Positions 24,820 to 32,523 of a stretch of 36,543 nucleotides of DNA are shown one piece after another (the stretch's first letter is position 1; every line of letters begins with the position of its first letter). The notes under the pieces were generated by a model. It was not told where the DNA came from. It worked only from the letters and a program-made list of their open reading frames with translations, and made no database searches. The stretch is from an uncultured Bacteroidales bacterium (GTDB taxonomy: Bacteria > Bacteroidota > Bacteroidia > Bacteroidales > Muribaculaceae): NCBI GenBank assembly GCA_900547755.1, contig URIC01000017.1, positions 1 to 36,543 on the forward strand, in the 5' to 3' direction. The position numbers and the translations under genes are program-made.

Positions 24820-26483
24820 GACGAACAGTATCATATCTCCGTTATCTGTGGCACATTACCGAGGGGTTCCATCGCACCGCGATTCTGCGGACGCTGCTTG
24901 GCATATCCAAAGTGGGCCTGATGCTGACTTTCATCTGGCTGAGCAAGACCGCCATTGACTGTGCCACGGGAAAGCAATCCGCTCAGGACGGCTCACTCCT
25001 GGTATGGTTCGTACTGATGGTGGCGTGTCTTCTGGGCGATGTGTCAGTGTCGCAGTGGGCCAGATATCTGGAGACTCGCGCAACTATGCTCATGAATAAT
25101 ATGGTCAATCGCCGGCTCTTCAATGTGCTGATGACCTTGCCCTTTGTCAACGGACAGCAGGGTTTCCATAGCGGCGATATGCTCAACCGCCTGACGCTTG
25201 ATGTGCGTACCATCACGACATTCGCTCTCTCTCAACTGCCGGCAATGCTGGTGATGACAGTGCAGCTCGCGGCATCATTCGTGTTTCTCACATGTATGAA
25301 TCCGTATCTGGCGCTGGCTCCTGTCATAATCATGCCCGTGTGTCTGCTGGCAAGCAAACTCTATTTCAGGAGACACCGCCGGCTTACCGCCGAAATACGC
25401 AAGGGTGAAGGCGACGTCCAGATTTCGATGCAGGAAGGACTCAAGCATCGCATGGTGCTGAAATCGCTTGAATGTATCGGGGAAATGGATTGCCGGCTTG
25501 TCTATATACAGCAAAAACTTAACGCTGCCAACAGGGAACAAGCCAGACTTACCACAGCAAGCTCCGCAATGACCCGAATCGGGTTTGTGACAGGCTATCT
25601 CACAGCCTTCGGATGGAGCATTTTCAGCCTTAAAGCCGGAATCATCACATTCGGAACAATGTCGGCCTTCATACAGCTGGTTAGCCGGATACAGCGCCCC
25701 ATAGCCGGGATGTCAAGCTATATGCCGACGTTTGTTTCCACTTCGGTCGCGATAGACAGGCTCCGGGAAATAGATGTCCGGGTGCCTGCGGAGAACAATG
25801 AGCAAGAATGTCGGGTCTATTCCCACGCCGGAATAAGGGTTGAAAACCTGTCATTCAGATATGAATCGGAGGGCAATGACATTCTGTCTCGTTTTACCCA
25901 CGATTTCAAGCCCGGCAGCCGCACAATGATTGTCGGGTCTACGGGAGCCGGAAAAACCACACTTATAAAACTGCTGCTCGGGCTGCTGAAGCCAGATGCC
26001 GGCAGTATAGAAATATACGGCGAGGGTAAAAGCCGGAAAGTCTCGACGGCGACCCTTTGCAACTTCCTCTATGTGCCCCAAGGCAACTCACTGTTGCAAG
26101 GTTCTATCCGCGACAACCTTCTGTTGGCCTCGCCAAACGCCACAGACGGGCAAATGTATGAAGCCCTGCATATAGCCGCAGCCGATTTTGTACATGACCT
26201 GCCGCTCGGACTTGACACTTCATGCGACGAGGCGGGAGGTGGTCTCAGCGAAGGCCAGGCACAGCGCATAGCGATAGCCCGCGCCCTGTTACACTCCGGA
26301 AGCATACTGGTCCTTGATGAATTCAACAGCGCCTTGGATTCGGACACCGCAGCTACTCTGATGCGGCGCCTGTCGCAAAGATGCCCCAACTCGACCATTA
26401 TCATCATTGCTCACCACCAGTCCGTAATAGCTCCTTACTGCGACGATGTGCTGCGGATTGACGCTTCCGCGTCCGGAAACTGA
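24816..26483 (+). CDS. ABC exporter, fused membrane and ATPase domains
   Basis: A 555-residue type IV ABC exporter half-transporter. Residues about 1-300 hold six membrane segments; the ATPase domain has Walker A GSTGAGKTT at 374-382, signature LSEGQ at 477-481 and Walker B ILVLDE at 497-502, then FNSALD in place of the common PTSALD, and the H-loop IIAHH. There is no N-terminal C39 peptidase domain, so the peptide must be cut by another enzyme, probably the S26-like protease. The start is TTG at 24816 overlapping the previous stop by four bases; the next Met is 35 residues in and inside the first helix. As last gene of the locus it most likely exports the finished peptide (compare PadeD/LarD-type exporters). 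Confidence 0.9.
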   Translation: MRRTVSYLRYLWHITEGFHRTAILRTLLGISKVGLMLTFIWLSKTAIDCATGKQSAQDGSLLVWFVLMVACLLGDVSVSQWARYLETRATMLMNNMVNRRLFNVLMTLPFVNGQQGFHSGDMLNRLTLDVRTITTFALSQLPAMLVMTVQLAASFVFLTCMNPYLALAPVIIMPVCLLASKLYFRRHRRLTAEIRKGEGDVQISMQEGLKHRMVLKSLECIGEMDCRLVYIQQKLNAANREQARLTTASSAMTRIGFVTGYLTAFGWSIFSLKAGIITFGTMSAFIQLVSRIQRPIAGMSSYMPTFVSTSVAIDRLREIDVRVPAENNEQECRVYSHAGIRVENLSFRYESEGNDILSRFTHDFKPGSRTMIVGSTGAGKTTLIKLLLGLLKPDAGSIEIYGEGKSRKVSTATLCNFLYVPQGNSLLQGSIRDNLLLASPNATDGQMYEALHIAAADFVHDLPLGLDTSCDEAGGGLSEGQAQRIAIARALLHSGSILVLDEFNSALDSDTAATLMRRLSQRCPNSTIIIIAHHQSVIAPYCDDVLRIDASASGN

Positions 26484-26504
26484 ATACACACTGGATTCAC
26501 TTAG

Positions 26505-26525
26505 TTGTACATTTGTGATGTACAA
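26505..26525. repeat. Perfect inverted repeat after the exporter gene
   Basis: TTGTACAT (26505-26512) and ATGTACAA (26518-26525) form a perfect 8-bp palindrome with a 5-base spacer. It lies 22 bases after the exporter stop and 27 bases before the -33 element of the next gene. No T-run follows on the plus strand, so it is either a weak terminator or an operator for the downstream promoter. Confidence 0.55.
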
Positions 26526-26551
26526 AAGTCATGAATTTTACGTGCCTTTTT

Positions 26552-26581
26552 TTGTCCATTGGATATAAATTGTTAAATTTG
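26552..26581 (+). promoter_or_regulatory. Bacteroidetes -33/-7 promoter of the 1,040-residue secreted protein gene
   Basis: TTG at 26552-26554 and TAAATTTG at 26574-26581 are 19 bases apart. Transcription would start about 115 bases before the ATG at 26705. This separates the downstream secreted proteins from the peptide locus. Confidence 0.8.
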
Positions 26582-26704
26582 CATCGGGCATATCTTATTG
26601 CAATTTTATTTGCTTATGCAAAATAGTGTCTGAGTAAATCCCGCATCCTGACATTCTCGAAGTTCAATTTGACCACCCTAAACCAATTTATCAACAAAAT
26701 ATCT

Positions 26705-29700
26705 ATGAGTAAGTTTTTATTTATGACAGTCGGGGCACTGACGTGCGGCGCCACATTCTTTCCTGCGGATGTGCAGGCTGAGAACAAGCTCCAGACGTTG
26801 GAACAAGCTCCAGCCACAGCCATGTCTGCCGACGGCTCCAAACTCGTGGGTACCAGTACCGGATATAACTCCGATTGGACCTTCATGACCCACAGAAGTT
26901 TTCTTTGGGACAAGACATCGGGCATTTCATGGCTTACGGATTATGACGGCACCGACTGTTCCAAGTCGGGCGTATTCAAAGCTGTAAACGACCTCGGCAT
27001 GATTGCGGGCGCCGTGAAAGATGACGCCATGCGTCTGCCCGCAGGAGGTGGCGGAGATTTCGTGCCGCCTATGAAGAAGGCTGCTGCGGACGAAGAGAAG
27101 GGCCTGCCTATATTCCATGCCGCCGTATGGCGCGACGGCAGATGCCATGTGCTTGACGGAGGACTGGAAGAAGCCTCCGCTTACGAGGATGAGGAAGATG
27201 GTTCATACGCCGTGGGCATTTCGGCCGATGGAACATTTGTCGTGGGCCAGACACAAAAAAGTTATTTCCCGGCCGGCATAATGGGTTGGCAGTATGACCC
27301 GGCAACCGACAAATATGTCTACGTTGATTTCGCCACTCCGGCAAGTGCCATAGGCTGCGAGCTGTGCGGCATCTCGCCGGACGGTACTGCGGTCTATGGT
27401 GTCGTATTGCAGTCCGGAGCCAACGGTGCTGTCCGCTATCCGGCTATCTGGACAGACCCGCAGACCTGTGTCCCGATTGAGTTGCCTGACCCGGAGGCTT
27501 ATGCTATGGGTTCCGGCATAGCCGGCTGGAGCGGAGACGGCACCAAGGTACTGGTATACGGCAGCGGTTATTCCGTATATTATCTCGGAGTATATGATAT
27601 TCCCACAGCTACCCTTACACCCATAAATCTGCCTGAAGGCATATATGGAGTGACAGGACAGGCTATCACGGACAGAGGGGATATTTTTGCCAGAATCACA
27701 GACAGTTCCTGGAATGGCGTGAATTACTACTATGACGCCAACACCGAGACATTCATGACCCTTAAGGAGTATCTGGCGGAATGTGCTGCGGACATTACTG
27801 ACACAGACTTTGCATCAGACAATGTTTTGGCTGTCAGTGGCGACGGCAGGAACATCGCTTTCACCTCAGAGAATTACGCCGGTTCAGCCGGCTCTACAAC
27901 GCTCCTGACAGTGGACAGTCCCGGTTCGCTGTCACTTTCCGCGCCTAAGAAGATAAGTCTTTATCACAGTTCTCCGGACAAGGTCACATTCCGTTGGGAA
28001 GGTGTGCCCGCCATACATGAAGGCCTTGCCCTCAGGGGTTATGAGGTCTATATAGACGGCAAACTTGTGGAGACTAAAGCCGTGACCGAGGCAGGCGGTG
28101 AGTTCATCGTGACTGCTGACGGCAAGATAGGCTCCTCGCACGTGGCATACGCCAAGACCCTCTATACAAAGGGAGGCGAGGACAAGACAAGCGCGAAGTC
28201 AGCATCCGTAAGTGCTTATCTTTCACCCCTGACCACGCTGCTGAGCTATGACAATTTCGACGATTGCACCCTTGACGCTTTCGGTAATCCTCAGTATTAC
28301 GGAGAGGACTGGCACGCTGAGACAGTGGTGGCGAATCCGCTTGTAATCGACTGGTCCCTGAATGTACGCGACTGGGAAAACAACAATCCCTTCGTGCAGG
28401 TCACAAGTACGGCCGAGACCCCTTGGGCAAACGCCTATACGAGCCGCTATCACGATGCCGCCGATGCCGATGACAATCTGTTCCTCAGCTTCTATGCCAT
28501 GAGTAAGGAGGCCAATGTGCTTGGTCAGGACCGTTCTTCCGACTATCTGGACGTCGAGTACTCCACCGACGGCTATGAATGGAAAACACTCGAGAGCATC
28601 TGTGCGGCGGACATGGGACACGGCAACTGGAATTTCTTTAAGATAGACCTGGCTCCGGCTGTGAAGGGTAAGGTATTCCAGGTGCGTTTCAATGCTCATG
28701 GCGAAGGCAAGGCCATGCTTGTATGGGCTATAGACTGCATAGGTATCAATGACGAGCTGAAGGCTGACGCTCCCGAAGGCCTGCGTGTCATTTCGTCCTC
28801 AGACAAGGAGGTGACGCTCACCTGGAAGAATACGATGAAGGCCTGGGATGCTTCCCACCTCATCAACTCATACGTGGAGGCCGATGCCGCCGCCGCCAAC
28901 GAGGGCGAGCCGATAATGCTGGCCATAGATTTGCGCCCCTCTGACCTTAAGGCACACGTAGGCGAATACATATCCGGTGTCTCTGCATTCCTGTATGATA
29001 TGCCCGGCACAATGGAAGACGGCACACGTGCCGAGGCTGTGGTATACGCCGACGGCAAGGAAGTGTCCCGCACCGCTTTCGAAGGTCCGTTTGACAAGGT
29101 CGTCTCTTCCACTGCATGGCTGCCGCGTCCCGTACGGATTGAAGAGGGCAAGACTTATCGCCTGGCGGTGAATCTGACACGCTACGACGCCACTTATCCG
29201 CCGCTGTATTATCAGAAAGTGACCGATTGCATTCCCGGTGTCACCGACCTGTTCTCTGAGGACGACGGCGACACATGGGCTTCCATGCACGACGAATACG
29301 AGAAGATTTATTCCGGCGAAAATGAGGCCACTCTCCGCGAATACGGCAATTGCATCTGGTCTATACACGCCGACATCACAGCAGAGGCGTCCGATGCGTC
29401 CAAGGCTCAGAAGGATTCCGAAATCATAGGTTACAACGTTTATCGTAACGGCGAGAAAGTGAATGACGTAGTGGTATACGCACCCTATATCAAGTTTACG
29501 GACAGGAATCCCCTCGCTCAGGCTTCCTACACCGTACAGGCATACTACCGCGACGGACGCGTATCACCTCTTTCCGCACCTTTGGATTACGTATATTCCG
29601 CTGTCGAAGAGGTTTGGGGCGACACTCCTGCTGTCAGTGTCGGACCGGACGCGATAGCTATCTCCGGAGACTACGACAAGGCCGAACTGTTCGTTCTCGG

Positions 29701-29827
29701 AGGCGTGAAAGTAGCAGCCGGCAGAAACGGTGCGTCTATCGGCGTTTCCCATCTGAACGGCGGCATCTATCTGCTCCGTATAGAAAAAGGCACTCGCACC
29801 GATGTGGTGAAAATAATTCTCAAATAA
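26705..29827 (+). CDS. Large secreted multi-domain protein with T9SS-like C-terminal end
   Basis: A 1,040-residue protein. The signal peptide ends near DVQA (residues 21-24). Residues about 35-400 look like a beta-propeller with recurring SADG/SPDG/SGDG turns (AVGISADGTFVVGQ, LCGISPDGTAVYGV). A fibronectin III-like segment follows (about 415-510), then a jelly-roll region of the cleaved-adhesin type (about 520-695, ending in VWAIDCIGIND), another fibronectin-like part, and a C-terminal T9SS-type sorting sequence (LNGGIYLLRIEKG ... VVKIILK). ATG at 26705 is chosen because it opens a proper signal peptide; the frame has a TTG 36 bases earlier. No protease or glycosidase site was recognised, so a surface-binding role is likelier. 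The next gene follows after a hairpin. Confidence 0.85.
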   Translation: MSKFLFMTVGALTCGATFFPADVQAENKLQTLEQAPATAMSADGSKLVGTSTGYNSDWTFMTHRSFLWDKTSGISWLTDYDGTDCSKSGVFKAVNDLGMIAGAVKDDAMRLPAGGGGDFVPPMKKAAADEEKGLPIFHAAVWRDGRCHVLDGGLEEASAYEDEEDGSYAVGISADGTFVVGQTQKSYFPAGIMGWQYDPATDKYVYVDFATPASAIGCELCGISPDGTAVYGVVLQSGANGAVRYPAIWTDPQTCVPIELPDPEAYAMGSGIAGWSGDGTKVLVYGSGYSVYYLGVYDIPTATLTPINLPEGIYGVTGQAITDRGDIFARITDSSWNGVNYYYDANTETFMTLKEYLAECAADITDTDFASDNVLAVSGDGRNIAFTSENYAGSAGSTTLLTVDSPGSLSLSAPKKISLYHSSPDKVTFRWEGVPAIHEGLALRGYEVYIDGKLVETKAVTEAGGEFIVTADGKIGSSHVAYAKTLYTKGGEDKTSAKSASVSAYLSPLTTLLSYDNFDDCTLDAFGNPQYYGEDWHAETVVANPLVIDWSLNVRDWENNNPFVQVTSTAETPWANAYTSRYHDAADADDNLFLSFYAMSKEANVLGQDRSSDYLDVEYSTDGYEWKTLESICAADMGHGNWNFFKIDLAPAVKGKVFQVRFNAHGEGKAMLVWAIDCIGINDELKADAPEGLRVISSSDKEVTLTWKNTMKAWDASHLINSYVEADAAAANEGEPIMLAIDLRPSDLKAHVGEYISGVSAFLYDMPGTMEDGTRAEAVVYADGKEVSRTAFEGPFDKVVSSTAWLPRPVRIEEGKTYRLAVNLTRYDATYPPLYYQKVTDCIPGVTDLFSEDDGDTWASMHDEYEKIYSGENEATLREYGNCIWSIHADITAEASDASKAQKDSEIIGYNVYRNGEKVNDVVVYAPYIKFTDRNPLAQASYTVQAYYRDGRVSPLSAPLDYVYSAVEEVWGDTPAVSVGPDAIAISGDYDKAELFVLGGVKVAAGRNGASIGVSHLNGGIYLLRIEKGTRTDVVKIILK

Positions 29828-29842
29828 TCAACCAATACAATC

Positions 29843-29875
29843 CGGAGGGCACGTCACTCAGCGTGCCCTCCGTTT
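29843..29875 (+). terminator. Strong hairpin between two secreted protein genes
   Basis: CGGAGGGCACG (29843-29853) pairs perfectly with CGTGCCCTCCG (29862-29872) around an 8-base loop, with TTT after it. The next ATG is only 11 bases beyond the T-stretch and no promoter is seen in the gap, so it may act as an attenuator rather than a full stop. Confidence 0.78.
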
Positions 29876-29885
29876 AAATACTTAT

Positions 29886-31151
29886 ATGAAACTGAAACAT
29901 ACAGCGATACTTGCCGTTTTGGCAATAGCCGGTTCAGCCGTGTCCTATGCGTCGGCTGCATTGACATTCGTGTCCGAGACACCGGCCATTTCCGCTGTCG
30001 GGCAAGAGTTCCAGATACTCGGCAGGGTGGTCAACGAAACGGATTCCGAGATAGAGGGTTTCACCCTTACTTTAGCTGTCGACGGACAGGAGTTTACCAA
30101 AGAATACCTGACACGTATATTGGCGCCTGGAGCCTCCGCCGATGTTACCTGGCGCACTGATTATACTCCCGGACAGGGGACAGACGGTTTCGATTACACA
30201 ATCAGGCTTGACAGCCCCTCTGCCGACAGCTCCGAAGTTCAGGGCACAGCGTATGTGCGCACACGCCGCTGGGTGGTGGAGGAGCGTACCGGCACCTGGT
30301 GTGCCGCTTGTCCGTGGGGCATATATGTCTTTGAGCGCATGAGCGAAAAGATGGGCGACGAGTTCATAGGCATAGCGCTGCATACTTACGGAAACGACCC
30401 GATGGGAACGCCTGAATGGCAGCTGAGTGCCTTCACTACCGACGAGACGGCTCCTTATACATTGATTAACCGTACACACGGATGTCATCCCCGTGATTTG
30501 GAACAGGAACTGGAGAAGATGAGCCGGCGCGTTTTGCGTGGTTCTGTGGAGGAGGCGTCTTGCAGTCTTGATTCTGACAGCCGCCGTCTTTCTGTTGACA
30601 CGAGAGTGATGTTTGACAGTGACTATGACTCCTCCTCTTCCGACCTGCGCATAGGATATTATATCATTGAGAATGATGTGAATGTGGACTCCCATGAGTA
30701 TGCGCAGAAGAACGGATTCTCAGGCACCGGCCAAGTGCCGGGGTGGGGGGACAAACCCGCGTTGATAGACGGTAAGGATATGTGGCATCAGCATGTGGGC
30801 AGAGGTTTCAGCCAGGATGTCAGGGGTGTGCCCGGGTCTGTGCCTGCCGAAGTGAAAGGGGGACAGGTCTATGGGTTCTCACATACCTTCGCTCTTCCTG
30901 ACAATATCCTGAATGTCAAGAACTGCAGGCTCGTGATTATGCTTCTGGATGCCCGTAGCGGCAATGTCCTCAACGGACTGGAACTGCCGTTGGACGGAGC
31001 GTACACAGACGTACGGACTCCGGGTGCGGATGAAAATGCGGCTCCTGTTTACTACGACCTCATGGGCCGTCGTGTCAGCAACGGAAATATCTGTCCCGGA
31101 ATATATATCGAAGTAAAAGGGGATAACGTCCGGAAAGTAACCGTAAAATAG
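29886..31151 (+). CDS. Omp28/thioredoxin-like secreted protein with T9SS-like end
   Basis: A 421-residue protein with a signal peptide (cleavage near ASA, residues 22-24). Residues 25-125 look like an immunoglobulin-type beta domain. From about 127 a thioredoxin-like domain starts with VVEERTGTWCAACPWG, whose CxxC (Cys139, Cys142) is the redox pair typical of Omp28-related Bacteroidetes proteins. The last 50 residues resemble a T9SS sorting sequence (YYDLMGRRVSNG ... CPGIYIEVKGDNVRKVTVK). It probably lies on the cell surface and may act on disulfides or serve as a binding protein; redox activity is not proven. It follows the previous secreted protein gene by 58 bases with a hairpin between them. 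Confidence 0.83.
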   Translation: MKLKHTAILAVLAIAGSAVSYASAALTFVSETPAISAVGQEFQILGRVVNETDSEIEGFTLTLAVDGQEFTKEYLTRILAPGASADVTWRTDYTPGQGTDGFDYTIRLDSPSADSSEVQGTAYVRTRRWVVEERTGTWCAACPWGIYVFERMSEKMGDEFIGIALHTYGNDPMGTPEWQLSAFTTDETAPYTLINRTHGCHPRDLEQELEKMSRRVLRGSVEEASCSLDSDSRRLSVDTRVMFDSDYDSSSSDLRIGYYIIENDVNVDSHEYAQKNGFSGTGQVPGWGDKPALIDGKDMWHQHVGRGFSQDVRGVPGSVPAEVKGGQVYGFSHTFALPDNILNVKNCRLVIMLLDARSGNVLNGLELPLDGAYTDVRTPGADENAAPVYYDLMGRRVSNGNICPGIYIEVKGDNVRKVTVK

Positions 31152-31159
31152 ACCCGCTA

Positions 31160-31190
31160 TTTGAGGATTAATGTTTTTTTATTAATTTTG
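31160..31190 (+). promoter_or_regulatory. Bacteroidetes -33/-7 promoter of ribBA
   Basis: TTTG at 31160-31163 and TAATTTTG at 31183-31190 are 19 bases apart. The start of transcription would be about 50 bases before the ribBA ATG, too short for an FMN riboswitch, and none is seen. Confidence 0.82.
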
Positions 31191-31245
31191 CAGCCAAATA
31201 GAAATCCATTGTCTCCGGACAAAAAGAAATTTATTTGCACTTGAA

Positions 31246-32463
31246 ATGAATAATAATATACGACTTGATTCTATAGAGGAAGCCATTGCCGATTTCAAAG
31301 CTGGCAAAATGCTAATTGTGGTTGACGATGCTGACCGCGAGAACGAGGGAGACCTCATTGTGGCTGCGGAGAAGATAACGCCTGAGCATGTCAACTTTAT
31401 GCTGAAGAACGCGCGCGGTGTGCTTTGCGCACCTCTCACCAACCGCCGTGCCGCCGAGTTGCAGCTTCCGCATCAGGTACAGGACAATACGTCGGTGTTA
31501 GGCACGCCTTTTACCGTCACTGTAGACAAACTGGAGGGTTGCTCTACCGGCGTTTCCATCTGGGACCGTTGCAATACCATACGCCACTTGGCTGACCCGA
31601 AGGCGAAGCCGGAGGATTTCGGACGACCTGGGCACATCAACCCGCTGTATGCTCAGGACAAGGGCGTCCTGCAGCGTGCCGGACATACGGAGGCCGCTGT
31701 GGATTTGGCCCGTCTGGCCGGTCTGAATCCTGTGGCCGCACTTATGGAGATAATGAGCGATGACGGTTCTATGGCCCGTCTGCCCGAACTGCGACGCAGA
31801 GCGGACGAGTGGGGCCTCAAGTTAATCTCTATTGCCGACCTTATAGCCTACAGGATTGAACGCGAGAGTGTCGTGGAACGTGGCGAGGAGGTTGACCTGC
31901 CTACCGCCCACGGCCATTTCCGCCTTATCCCTTTCCGTCAGCTTTCCAACGGGCTGGAGCATGTGGCCCTGATAAAGGGTGATGTCTCGGAAGGCGGCCC
32001 GGTATTGGTGCGTGTACATTCGTCCTGCATGACGGGCGATGTGTTCGCTTCCTGCCGTTGCGAGTGCGGCGACCAGCTGCACAAGGCCATGGAGATGATA
32101 GAGGCCGAAGGCCGGGGAGCCGTGATTTATCTCAGTCAGGAGGGCCGTGGCATTGGCCTTATGGATAAAATCAAGGCATATAAGCTGCAGGAGGAGGGCC
32201 TTGACACGGTGGAAGCCAACCTGCATCTGGGCCACAAGGCCGACGAGCGCGATTATGGCGTGGGGGCGAACATACTTCGTTCCCTCGGCATCAAAGAGAT
32301 GCGTCTGCTCTCCAACAATCCCATGAAGCGCATAGGCCTTGAGGGCTACGGACTCAAGATAGTGGAGCGCGTACCTTTGGAAATAGAGCCTAATAAATAC
32401 AACAAATTCTATATGCACACCAAGAAGACACGCATGGGCCACGACCTGCACAAGGTGGACTGA
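31246..32463 (+). CDS. ribBA: Bifunctional 3,4-dihydroxy-2-butanone-4-phosphate synthase / GTP cyclohydrolase II
   Basis: A 405-residue fusion that performs both entry reactions of riboflavin synthesis. The N-terminal RibB domain (about 1-205) shows DDADRENEGDLIVAAE at 27-42 and GHTEAAVDLARLAG. The C-terminal RibA domain (about 206-405) has the zinc ligands Cys261, Cys272 and Cys274 (spacing as in E. coli RibA) and YLSQEGRGIGL with the catalytic Arg region. Both active sites look intact. It is preceded by its own promoter; the peptidase gene follows after 60 bases without a visible terminator. Confidence 0.97.
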   Translation: MNNNIRLDSIEEAIADFKAGKMLIVVDDADRENEGDLIVAAEKITPEHVNFMLKNARGVLCAPLTNRRAAELQLPHQVQDNTSVLGTPFTVTVDKLEGCSTGVSIWDRCNTIRHLADPKAKPEDFGRPGHINPLYAQDKGVLQRAGHTEAAVDLARLAGLNPVAALMEIMSDDGSMARLPELRRRADEWGLKLISIADLIAYRIERESVVERGEEVDLPTAHGHFRLIPFRQLSNGLEHVALIKGDVSEGGPVLVRVHSSCMTGDVFASCRCECGDQLHKAMEMIEAEGRGAVIYLSQEGRGIGLMDKIKAYKLQEEGLDTVEANLHLGHKADERDYGVGANILRSLGIKEMRLLSNNPMKRIGLEGYGLKIVERVPLEIEPNKYNKFYMHTKKTRMGHDLHKVD

Positions 32464-32523
32464 GTCCCGGTGTGTCAGACTGAAAGGCTGTTTTAAAATA
32501 TACCTTAAATCAATACAGAGACG

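Noticed and set aside
21749..26483. Calling the locus a lasso peptide cluster outright
   Set aside because: The asparagine-synthetase-like cyclase (C) and the transglutaminase-like protease (B2) are both missing in the window, position -2 before Gly26 is Ser and not the usual Thr, and the tail would be only five or six residues. It shares parts with lasso clusters but cannot be named as one.
31191..31245. FMN riboswitch before ribBA
   Set aside because: The leader is only about 50 bases and shows none of the conserved RFN stems.
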